From positions 1,491,726,003 through 1,491,790,002 of the forward strand of contig NC_056745.1 of assembly GCF_019279795.1 (NCBI RefSeq): a stretch of 64,000 bases of DNA. The letters run 5' to 3'. Source of the DNA: Protopterus annectens (taxonomy: Eukaryota; Chordata; Ceratodontiformes; Protopteridae). This document shows positions 1-9,294 of the stretch, piece after piece (position 1 is the stretch's first letter; each line of letters opens with the position of its first letter). Under the pieces are notes generated by a model. The model was not told the DNA's origin and made no database searches. It saw only the letters and a program-made list of their open reading frames with translations. The translations under genes and the position numbers were made by a program.

Positions 1-1029
1 AAGAAAAATTCTGCAGGCTTTGGGCTTCATGGCGTCCTGCGTTCTACTAATTCCAGGTGCCAGACTGCATATGAGGAAACTACAATGGTATCTAAAAAGT
101 GTTTGGACTCAGCATTGCCACAGCCTGGAAACATGAATTACCCTCCTTCCTTGCCTGCAGCAGGAGTTTTGATGGTGGGCATAGGCCTGTCACCACAACA
201 AGGGGCAGCCATTCAACCAACTCACAGCCAGACAGTCAATAACAACAGATGCATCAGATTATGCCTGGGAGGCCCACATGGCAGGAAAATGTATTCAGGG
301 CACATGGCCCACAAGCCAAAGGCATCCTCATATCGATCAAAAAGAGATGCTAGCTGTTCAGAATGCCTTGACAGCCTTCAAGGATCTACTTCATCCAGGA
401 CAACTACTGATAAGGACGGACAATACTACAGTCATGTGGTAAATAAACAAGCAGGGAGGCACACATCCCTACCCCCTCTTCAGACAAGCCATGACTTTGT
501 GGGACACAGCATTGACTTATCAAGTACACCTGCAAGCACAATTCCTGCCAGGAAAGATAAATACTCTGGCAGACTAATTAAGAAGAAACCTCACGGATCC
601 CCATGAGTGGAAACTGGATCCACAAGTCTTCAGCATGATAAAGGAATGGGGATGCCCAGACATAGATCTATTTGCCTCCCCTCACAACTATCAACTCCAG
701 ATATTCTGCACAAGGACTTATCACAAGCAAGTATGGAAAGTGGATGCTCTATCATTCAGCTGGGAAACCCTAACAGTTTATGCCTTTCCTCCTCTGCCTC
801 TCCTCCCCAAGGTACTCCTAAAGGTCAGACAAGAGAAGCCAAACATGATTCTGATTACCCCAGACTGTCCCCACCAGCACTGGTACTCAATCCTAAAGAG
901 CTTGTCCCAAGGCCCAGCCTGGACATTACCTCTAATTCCTCACTTACTAACCCAACAAAACAATCAGATCCTGCACAGCCAACTCAAGACCCTAAATCTA
1001 GCAGCATTGCAGATAATGTAGCCATTTAG
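1..1029 (+). pseudogene. DIRS pol remnant: RT thumb, RNase H and PDIDLFAS region
   Basis: Conceptual translation across several frames gives the end of the reverse transcriptase (RKILQALGFMASC), the RNase H core with the acidic motifs TTDASDYAW, KEMLAVQNA and RTDNTTVMW, and then the WGCPDIDLFAS segment that lies between RNase H and recombinase in all copies here. That last segment sits where DIRS pol proteins carry a methyltransferase-like region in the literature; I cannot show activity. In-frame stops (for example in the former MWYIN motif) and shifts near 330 and 600 make this a pseudogene. The same protein is better preserved at 9439-11171 and 42497-44132. Confidence 0.85.
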
Positions 1030-1040
1030 AACACACCTCT

Positions 1041-2047
1041 CTCTAAAGCAGTGATGGATGTTATTTTGGAGGCCAGGAGGCCCAGTACCAGGAAATCTTA
1101 TGCAGAAAAATGGAAGAGATTGTGTTTGGAACCAGGCCCAAGGAATTGACACGTTTGTACCAAATATCCCTCAGATTTTACAATACCTAACCAAGATGCT
1201 GGACAAAGGCCTATCCTTTTCATCAATTAAAATCCATGCCTCTACCATTTCAGCTCATTACAATACGGGACCACCTATTTTTTCTCATCCATTGCTAAGG
1301 AAGTACCTCAGAGGGGCCAAAAATATAAGAGCCCCAAGGAGAGCACCAATACCTGCATGGGACCTCAACTATGTCTTGGAAAAACTCACACTGCCACCAT
1401 TTGAGCCAGCCAATACAGCTGAGATAAAGTTCTTATCATGGAAAACAGTTCTGCTCCTAGCAATAACCTCTGCAAGATGAGTCTCAGAGTTGCAGGCGCT
1501 TATGGCTGTGGAACCTTTCATCATTTTCCATCCAGACAGGGTTTCTCTGAGGACGAACCCGACATTTATGCCTAAGGTAGTGTCCAGTGTGGCCCTTAAC
1601 CAAACCATTCATTTGCCTACTTTTTATCCAAACCCACAGAATAAGGGTGAGAGACTCCTACATTCTTTGGACATACACAGACAGCTATGTTTCTACTTGG
1701 ACAGAACTAAAGCTTTCAGAAAGACTGAGCAACTCTTAGTGGCATATGCTGCAGGATCACAAGGAAAAGCTATCTCTAAGCAGACTATTTCAAAATGGAT
1801 AGGTCACTGCATTCATTTCTGCTATGCACAACATGGCAAATCAGTGCCTAAGGGCATTAGGCCACATTCAGCCAGAGCAGCAGCCATCCTCAGGGGAGTA
1901 CCAACCAAAGACATCTTAGAGGCTGCAGCTTGGAGTTTAGTGCATACTTTTACAAAGCACTGCCACTTACCTCTCTACTCTAAATCCAGAGCAGGCTTTG
2001 CCACTGCAGTTCTGCAGGGCCTTATAGCCCCTCCTAATCCTATTTAG
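1041..2047 (+). pseudogene. DIRS tyrosine recombinase, broken
   Basis: The N-terminal part reads VMDVILEARRPSTRKSY and later GLSFSSIKIHAS, typical of the core-binding half in these copies. The catalytic half runs to LIAPPNPI at 2047. The catalytic HxxR is visible as HSAR and the following tryptophan as AAAWSL. The expected nucleophilic tyrosine (KHYHLPL in the other copies) is cysteine here (TGC at 1961-1963), and a few codons after HSAR are missing. There is a TGA stop at 1478-1480 and a frameshift near 1110. The enzyme would integrate circular element DNA; this copy cannot. Confidence 0.85.
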
Positions 2048-2074
2048 ATCCAGCCACCCAACCTCACCTTTGGG

Positions 2075-2190
2075 ATTCAACCCAAGTGTAATGACTGCAA
2101 CAATGAAACACGATGAACATAGTACAGTTGTGTACCTACCATAAATGTAAATGTTCGAGTGTATTCACTGTTGCAGTCCAGGTTACCCAC
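2075..2190 (+). repeat. DIRS internal complementary region, copy 1
   Basis: The sequence is complementary to the two outer ends of the element joined together. Up to 2120 it matches the inverted left terminus (ATGAACAT, 2113-2120); from 2121 it matches the inverted right terminus (AGTACAGT). In DIRS elements this region serves as the template that completes the termini and encodes the circle junction. The same arrangement occurs at about 12220-12336 and 45197-45316. Confidence 0.8.
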
Positions 2191-2334
2191 CCACCATCCC
2201 CCTTTTCTTTGCTGGGACTTATCTGCACTTCTCTATCCTATACAACTTATGTGGTGTATTTGCTGTTAGATGAAGGAAATGTTTACTTTAGTGCATGCAT
2301 ATTTATTGGCATAATTTTTAGCCTACCATTGCGG

Positions 2335-2565
2335 GGGGCACCTGACATCTGGGGCAAGAAAAACTCAAGAAAATAGCGTCTGCTGCATCTTTTATACCCC
2401 TGGCGCTCTGACATCAGGGAAGAGGCGACAGCAACCGACACCGGACCAAGACTTTGGAATTCAGGCCGACTGCGTGTAGTCTGCTAGCAGGATAACCCAA
2501 GTGTAATGACTGCAACAGTGAATACACTCGAACATCTACATTTATGGTAGGTACACAACTGTACT
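2335..2565 (-). repeat. DIRS right inverted terminal repeat, copy 1
   Basis: This segment is an inverted match to the left terminal repeats of the other copies (7262-7455 and 40206-40400). On the minus strand it has a TATAAAAG box (CTTTTATA at 2389-2396) and a decayed CRE palindrome (TGACATCA, 2409-2416). Its outer 40 bases are the right-specific end, ACTCGAACATCTACATTTAT followed by the terminal ACTGTACT. Confidence 0.8.
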
Positions 2566-2711
2566 TTACTAATATTATAAACAACAAGAAACTATCTTAA
2601 CTTGCAACATTTTCTGTATATATTGTTAATAAACAATATCTTGTTATTGTATTAAAGCCAACAACCTGTAATGTTACTATTGCTGCAACATTGTATCTCT
2701 ATCATGTACAT

Positions 2712-2800
2712 GATGTGGAGCTTTTCTCCCCGGGCATCCGCTGAAGACCTGCGTCCAGTCGGAATTTCCCAGTAAACAAATATAAATAAATAAATAAAAT
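2712..2800 (+). mobile_element. L2-like LINE 3' tail
   Basis: A short 3'-end fragment with GGAGCTTTTCTCCCC, then CCCAGTAAAC, then a TAAA-type repeat tail. The same layout ends the longer LINE fragment at 55869-56880 (minus strand), so this is a strongly 5'-truncated copy of the same family. Confidence 0.65.
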
Positions 2801-2911
2801 GTACCTTTTTTTAAGCTTCACTTCACATTTCTGTACTACAGGCATCACTCATGAATGTTTTCCACTCTTTCCTGAATTTTCTGACCTCTGCCAGACCTCC
2901 TACTGTCATCA

Positions 2912-3349
2912 GGTCTGTATTACATTATCGAAGTTTTACAACTTCAAATGCCATATGGTCGAACCCATATGTTTGAAGTTGTAAAACTTCGAAAACATTA
3001 AAAACAGAAAAAATGTAAACACTTACCTGACAGTTGTAAGCAAGGGGGAAAGCACCCCCCATACCCCCTGCTCTTTAAATATACCAACTTCGAGACCGCA
3101 CTACAATGCAGTACAGTGTGGAAAGGGAAGATTTCCCTTTACTACAGTGTAGTGTGGTGTCAGAGTTGGTATATTTAAAGAGCGGGGGGGGGGTGCAGGT
3201 GGCCTTGCTCCCCCTGCTTAGAACCATCAGTTAACTGTTTTCCTTTATTTCTTTTTTTCTAACATATTCAAAGTTTTACAACTTCAAACATAAAGGGTTC
3301 GACCATATGGCGTTCGAAGTTGTAAAACTTTGATAACGTAATATAGACC
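2912..3349. mobile_element. Foldback (MITE-like) element with ~200-bp inverted arms
   Basis: The left arm from GGTCTGTATTAC and the right arm ending GTAATATAGACC are inverted copies over about 200 bases each, so nearly the whole 438 bases can form one hairpin. Each arm itself contains GAAGTTTTACAACTTC and its inverse flanking a CCATATGG-type core, so the motif occurs four times. The loop around 3100-3150 is a smaller palindrome. There is no coding capacity. The superfamily is not recognised; possible flanking TGTCAT copies on both sides are only suggestive of a target duplication. Confidence 0.75.
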
Positions 3350-3399
3350 CAGTGTCATCCAGACCCTAGTGAGCTGCAATGCCATTTGCCCATTCTACT

Positions 3400-3590
3400 G
3401 TACAGTAACTGCTTCAGTACCGTACTGTACAATATAATGGTACTGACCAATCAGATCACCAACACAGTGACCTCAACCAATCGGAGCTCTTGTTCTCCTA
3501 GAAGGTGGAAGTGACTACTCTAACAAGACGTGCGAGCAGCTTCACAAGTGGGAAAACGGAATTCATTTCAAGGTAAGATTTAGGCAACTT
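3400..3590 (+). promoter_or_regulatory. Possible promoter / first non-coding exon (weak)
   Basis: Two CCAAT-type boxes (GACCAATCAG and AACCAATCGG) lie about 35 bases apart near 3445-3485. About 90 bases downstream is CAAGGTAAGA (near 3570), a good splice donor. This is the usual look of a CCAAT promoter with a short first exon, but no downstream exon or protein was found, so it may be chance. Confidence 0.2.
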
Positions 3591-3718
3591 TAAGGATTTC
3601 TATTTGTTTTCACATTATTTCAGACATTTCAGCAGCCCATTCATATCCGCATGTCAGATGTCTGTAACCTTGGGTCCACCTCTATTGTATTATAGGACGC
3701 CATGTAAGATTTGTTTAA

Positions 3719-3812
3719 CTGTGGAACTTTTCTCCCCAGACCTCCTCTGAAAAGAGGCCTCACATTATCCAGGCAGACTTTCCCAGTAAACGTGTACTAA
3801 TAAATAAATGTT
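3719..3812 (+). mobile_element. L2-like LINE 3' tail
   Basis: Second short tail of the same family: TGTGGAACTTTTCTCCCC, then CTTTCCCAGTAAAC, then TAATAAATAAATG. It carries only the 3' untranslated end. Confidence 0.6.
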
Positions 3813-6800
3813 ATAAGTGGTCCGGACAGTAAGGTCACAAGAACTTGGTTAATTTACCACACTGCAGCTGCTGTTTTATTACATTATTTCTTAATGTTGT
3901 GGATTGTTCATCACTGTGAGCTGAACTGCACAGACGTTTTTCTCCGAACTGTTCTGGTTGTTGATACCTTCAAGTGTTATAAGTGATGGATCCAATCCAC
4001 CATCTGCTTTGGGCTTTACAGACTTGATCCTGTGAAAACCAGTTGATCCTGGCTCTGACAAACCACTGAGAATTACACTTGTACTTTTTGCCTTTTGAAC
4101 TGTTACATGGGCATTGTTCAATATGAACTTGTTCACTTTATCTTTGCAACAGTTACAGTTTGAAAGCTTAAGAATAAGAAATGGAAAAGTTTTCTGGAGC
4201 CTGATACTGGTATCATTTGCTGCCTGTCAGTTTTGGGTCAGACTTTTGTGCTGTTATGACCATTAAGAGTTGTGGGTGTGCTCACTTTACTGCTTAGGAG
4301 TGGTTATTTGAATGGCCACAGATTCTGGTGCAGATGTTTATTTCCATGCTGTAACTGGTAAAGTTAATTTATTTTGAGTTATCGTTACCTACTGCAGTTT
4401 ATCAATTCCATCTCTTAGTTTTGAAGGGACTCGTGTATTATTTCATTATCTTAAGCATTGGTGTTAACAATAATCTGACTCAGTCATGGCTTTTTTTGAA
4501 AGATGCACTAGTGTAAGCACTTAAAGACAGGCATATTTAATCGCTATAGTCTGTTTTTATTAAACATGCCATTTGAAGAACATATTTACTCTTCCTGACT
4601 TAATTTACAACTGCTTCTTGTACAAAAGGTTACAGGGTTTATGCAAAATAAAACATTATGGTCCTGTCGCTGACAAGAACATTTGTTATTTTAAAGAGCT
4701 ATGTTTGTAGAGGGGGATTATAGCTCATACTTCTAAAGAATCCTGGTCATTTCCTCTGTGTGAGTGAAAATGCTTTTTTGCTTTAGGTAGTTGTGTAATT
4801 CTTTTATGCATGGCTCATTAGGCAGCCAAATGATAACTTATATAGGTTCTGACCATTTTATGTTGTACAGAAAACACTGTTACAAACAAGAGGAAATGGA
4901 AGTGTACATCGGAAGTAAACGTTTTTTGTATTGCCTTATAACTACTTGAGTAGTTGTAAGTAGTGATATGTTTATTTTGTGAGTGTTGATAACTTTCTTA
5001 ATGCCAAGTGATTATTTAAGCTTCAGGATGAAAATGCCAAGTGGTATGTAGGAAAGTGTTTTGTTTTTGTTGATGAATGTCTTAATTCTAAGTAGTTATT
5101 TAAACTTTGGAATAAAATGCTGTACCAGAGGAAATTCTTGGCAATTGGTACTTCAGCTGTGTTTGAGGTGTATGGAGCAGTGTCCATCTGAAATTGTGCT
5201 GTAAGGAAGTGGCATTCTTTTTATGTTTCTTTAGCATATTGCAAAACCTTTGATATACTGCTTTGTTGACTGATGGCAGGTGAAGCCGTGTAACAACATT
5301 TGAAGCATTGCTGCCATCTCTACAAAGTAGAGACAAATGCAAATGCAAATAAAAGTATTCATTTATCATTTTATAACTTCAAACAAGAGAGCCCAGATTC
5401 TGAACCAGATGCAGCATGAAGTTATAATAAACTGACCAGAAAGTCGCATCCACATTTTGTCAGAGAAACCCCTATTTACACTAATTCAAAGTAAAGTAAT
5501 CAACTATGATAACGTTTCCTACTGTTCATGCGGTAGGAGTTGCTGTACTTCAGTTTACTTGTTTCAGATTGCGACTGCACCAGTCTGTTGCTTGTCTCAT
5601 CTTAATTTGTTTTAATGTAGTTTTATTACTAATGGTTTTGTTGCTCTGTCTAGCTTATCACGCATGGTCTTTGTTAAGCTGTCTGCATGTTGTCCTTTCT
5701 CATGTTGAGGCTTAAATTATCTGTATTCAGACACTCTGTTTTGCAAGTACATTGTCTTTTATAGCATGTTTTTCTCCTGAAGTAGTTTAATAAATTGATA
5801 GCTGTTGTCCCGGATTTAGACAACATAATTTTGAGTTCTTCGGGACGGCTTTCTAATTTTTATAAGGCCAGACGCTGACAGGCATATTGTAGCCTGCTAG
5901 TTAAATTCTTTCTTGCTCTTTGCAAGTCATTATCGTAAAACATTAGTTTTAAATTGTAATGATTACTCAGTGGATTTTGGCACGGGTCACACATTTCCAT
6001 TAACAGAAGAACATAGTGATACTTTTAAGGTAGTAAAATGTAATTCAGTTGGCTGGAGAAAAAACCCTAGCAAGAAATAGCAATAATTCTGCAGATTTCT
6101 TTGTGGCAACTCTTCAGAGACTACATTTTTCTATGATTTGAACTGAAATCTGAGCATAAGTTCTTTTCAAGGTGTTGTGAAACCCAGAGCAGAACTGAAT
6201 AGCTGGAGGCTGCTAATATAATACCCAGTCTGAGGGTACACAGTATTGTCTTTTCTTTTCATGTGGTTTACTGTGAGAGGACGTTGCCAGCGGCTGACTG
6301 CAGAAAAATTCCTGCTTGTCATGAGAGAGCACAAACATTTAAATACAGCTAGTCAAATATGGCATTTAATTTTTTTTTGTTTTAACAAGATTGTCCTGCC
6401 AAGTTGGTGCCCCGTTTCAAAGGAGAGTCATGCAGAAACCTCCAGGTAAAATATGCAAGAATCAGAGTTGAGTAACTCTGTGAGCAGAAGATGACAGAGT
6501 CAGTACTGGCAAATGATTCCCAGAACAGTAAATAAATCAGAAGCAGTCATGCAAAAAAAGAAATCTAAGCCACTGTTACAGCAAGCTTTCATATGTAAAC
6601 ATATTACTTTATTTTATTTTACATTTGTTTAACAGAGTAGTACACACTGATTACAACAGACCATTTATGTGTACTGCCTGGGTGAAATAAATGATGAAAA
6701 AAAGTGGAAGAAAGAGGCAGTAAGATGTTCGTATGGAAAACAGCAAGAAATATAGAACAAAAACTACACAGCAGCAATGAACCGATGTGACGACAACGGC

Positions 6801-7261
6801 AAGAGCGATGCACATTTTACATGATTGTATTCCAGGATTATATTATTGTGAAAATACTGTGGGGTGACAGGACAGGGGGTGGGGGATTGTGCAGTTAAGA
6901 GGTGCTAGTAATTGACTGTGTTGTATGGCAAGTCCAGTTGTCAGCACTGAAAGTGGGAAAGGTGCTTGTACTCTCTTTAGGTGAGGGAGAGGGATTCCCT
7001 TATTTTAAGACCAAGAGTGGAGGAAGTGTTAAATACAGTTATAGCTTGGTTTGTGGGAGTCTGGAGATGGGGTTGGGGAGAAGCATCTGAGGTTGTATTG
7101 TGTGTCTGTTAGTATAAAGCTTGGCAGACATTGGTGGCAATAAGTTTTGTTGGAGAAGTTTGAAGATGAGAAAGAGTAGTAGCAGGTTTACTGTCTCCTG
7201 CACTGGGAGTAGTTTGCCTTTTTTTTTTTTTTTTTGAGGGTGACCGAGTGAAGATGGACAA
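3813..7261. other. Stretch without recognisable genes or repeats
   Basis: AT-rich sequence with only short, unrelated open frames and no family resemblance in either strand that I can support. Small homopolymer runs occur, the longest being a T-run at about 7217-7235. It may be unique host intergenic or intronic DNA, or very old repeats. It ends at the left terminus of the next DIRS copy. Confidence 0.6.
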
Positions 7262-7455
7262 ATGTTCATCGTGTTACACTGCTGCAGTCATCACACTTGG
7301 GTTATCTGCAGTCAGGCGGTCCCGCAGTCGGCCCGAGTTCCAAAGTCTTGGTCTGGCATCGGTTGCTGTCGCTTCTTCCCTGACGTCAGTGCGACAGGGG
7401 TATAAAAGAGGCAGCCGACACCATTTTCTTCAGTCTTTCTTGCCGCGCGGTGCCC
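7262..7455 (+). repeat. DIRS left inverted terminal repeat, copy 2
   Basis: Inverted match to 12491-12722. The shared part includes GGTTATCTGC, the GCAGTCGGCC block, CGGTTGCTGT, the CRE and TATA region, and ends at GGTGCCC. The outermost bases ATGTTCATCGTGTTAC are specific to the left end. Confidence 0.9.
7381..7410 (+). promoter_or_regulatory. CRE palindrome plus TATA box in the DIRS left repeat
   Basis: A perfect CRE-type palindrome TGACGTCA (7381-7388) sits 12 bases before TATAAAAG (7401-7408). The spacing and inward direction suit a Pol II promoter for the gag-pol transcript. The inverted repeat places the same pair, facing inward, at 12546-12573 on the minus strand. Confidence 0.6.
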
Positions 7456-7539
7456 GAAGCAGAAGCAGTTCGCAAGTGCCGGTCGGCCGACTCCTGAGAT
7501 TTTCAAATCGAATTTCAGACCGAAGTCTTCAATAAAACT

Positions 7540-7556
7540 AAGTACCCCATTGGGGA
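7540..7556 (+). promoter_or_regulatory. Conserved palindromic leader box of DIRS elements
   Basis: AAGTACCCCATTGGGG lies just before the gag-like start codon; the palindrome CCCCATTGGGG occupies 7545-7555 and begins 34 bases before the ATG at 7579. Copy 3 has it at the same distance (40490-40500), and the divergent family B has AAGTGCCCCATTGGGG (palindrome 22858-22868). Its role is unknown: an RNA hairpin, primer or packaging signal, or an inverted CCAAT element are all possible. Confidence 0.5.
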
Positions 7557-7578
7557 ACCTTTTTCTTGACTCAGTCCA

Positions 7579-9294
7579 ATGTCAGAAAAAGTTAATTGCA
7601 TTTCTTGTGGGAAGCAAATACCTCATAAGGATTTTCATTCTTATTGTATCCCTTGCCTAGGCCCAGACCACGACGTCACAAGTTGTCAGTTTTGTGCTAG
7701 GTTTAACAAACGAACTGTTAAACGTCGATTTGATTTCGCCCGACATTATTTTGGTAGAAAATTTAATTATACCATGCCGTTGGAGCAACCGACGACTGGG
7801 ATGCATAAAAAGCGCAAAGATAAGGACAGGCAGCAGAGACCCAAACCAGACACCAAGGCCTCTGCTAGGCCAGTCGCCAGTTCTCCGGTTTTAAGTGAGG
7901 TGCTTGCAACAGTCCCTGACGACCGCTGATTTTAGAACCCCAGCCTGCATCCGACTCCCAAGCGGAGATTGCAGGGCCTCCAGAGCCTTTATCTTTAGGC
8001 CCTTCCGACTCCATGGCTGATGGGGATTCAGGTGCAGTTGAAAGGCCGTCAGTTGCTGAAGGTGTCTTCAGACCGACTACACTTACTATTAAATCCTTTG
8101 CAAAACTGAAAACTCCATTAAAAGTAAGGAAGCCTGTACAGCAGTCTCCAGTGCAAGGCCCCATGCCTAAGAAACAGATGCTTAAGATGGCCGAAGACTT
8201 AATTACCCTAATCAGGGGTTCCCATCCCCCACCTGACAAAAGGCCTAGACAGGAGGAGGACTACGTTTCCTCTGACCAGGTTTCCATTACCTCAGGTTCC
8301 TCTGAGGAACAGGAGTACTCTTTTCCCCCTTATGAAGACTCTGATGCTGAAGAGTCTATTCCTTCAGCATCTCCCCCAGAAGACTACTCTTTGGGGAAAC
8401 TTTACATACCATGAGGGAACATTTCCACTGGGAAGGCCAGGATTACTCTGATGCTAAGAAAAGGCTCCGAGAATTCCTCTTACTACCCCAGCACAGACCC
8501 CTTGCTATTCCACCTGTTAGACATTGTGGATGATGTTTATTCAGAATCTAGCCTTAACCCAGATTCATTACCTCCTGCACCAGCCAAACCAGACAGATAC
8601 TACAGAGTCCCTGACTCACATAAATTCCTATAAAAAAGCCCTGTTGCTGACCCAGAAACCATTTCCCAGGGTCCCAAAGGGGTTAAGGCCTCTATTGCTA
8701 AAAATCCTGTACCGTCTGAAAGGGATTCTAGAGCACTAGACAGATGGGGAAAGAAAGTATATACCTCAGCTACTCTAGCTGAGGGCCTTAAATTGCCAGT
8801 TTCACATGCTGAAATATCAACAATATTTGATGTCTCAATTAAAACAAAAAATGAGCACACATACAGAGCAGTCTGATTACAAGAAAATGCAAGATTTGTT
8901 ACATGCATCAGAACAAGTGGGAAAACATGCCTTGCAATGTGGATTTGATTCATTGGAAGCTTCTTGCAGAGCAGCTGTAACAGGGTCTGTCATTCGTAGG
9001 CATGCTTGGTTAAAAGAACAAACTTTACCTGATCATGTTAAAGCAAAGTTATTGGATGCACCCTTACAGCAGGATGTTTTATTTGGTGTGAAAGCAGAAG
9101 AGGTTTTAAAGAAAATGGAGGATAAGGCAAAATCTATGCAGACGGTCAAGGATTTTTTACAGGTCCAACCCCCTCGTTTCAGCAGAAATTGGCCAACCAA
9201 AAACTGGTCCTTTCCAACTTCTGACAGACCACAGAGGGGCAAATACAGATGCCCAAGGGGCAGAGGTCAGCCACAAGGCTCTTACAAGCCATGA
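7579..9294 (+). pseudogene. DIRS gag-like protein, frameshifted
   Basis: The start ATG at 7579 opens MSEKVNCISCGKQIPHKDFH, a cysteine/histidine-rich head (CxxCG, then HxxxCxxC and CxxC), probably a small metal-binding fold. A middle serine/acid-rich region follows (YEDSDAEESIPSASPPEDYS), then a helical C-terminal half with CGFDSLEASCRAAVTGSVI and LLDAPLQQDVLFG, ending in an RG-rich tail. The tail would suit RNA binding by a structural protein. A TGA at 7927-7929, shifts near 7930 and 8395 (one T lost relative to copy 3) and a stop at 8631-8633 break it. Copy 3 (40524-42158) is the cleaner reference. Confidence 0.8.

Larger units (their letters stand above)
1..2565 (+). mobile_element. DIRS-like retrotransposon, family A copy 1, left part outside the window
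   Basis: This is the right-hand portion of a tyrosine-recombinase retrotransposon. The window opens inside the RT/RNase H region, runs through the tyrosine recombinase, an internal complementary region and a right inverted terminal repeat, and ends at ACTGTACT (2558-2565), the same right terminus as the complete copies at 7262-12722 and 40206-45690. DIRS elements replicate through a circle and integrate with a tyrosine recombinase, so no target-site duplication is expected. Coding capacity is lost through stops and frameshifts. Assignment rests on shared protein and terminal sequences with the two complete copies. Confidence 0.9.

Noticed and set aside
3891-4136. 81-codon minus-strand open frame in the repeat-free stretch
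   Set aside because: No recognisable domain, no codon or splice context; length is within chance.
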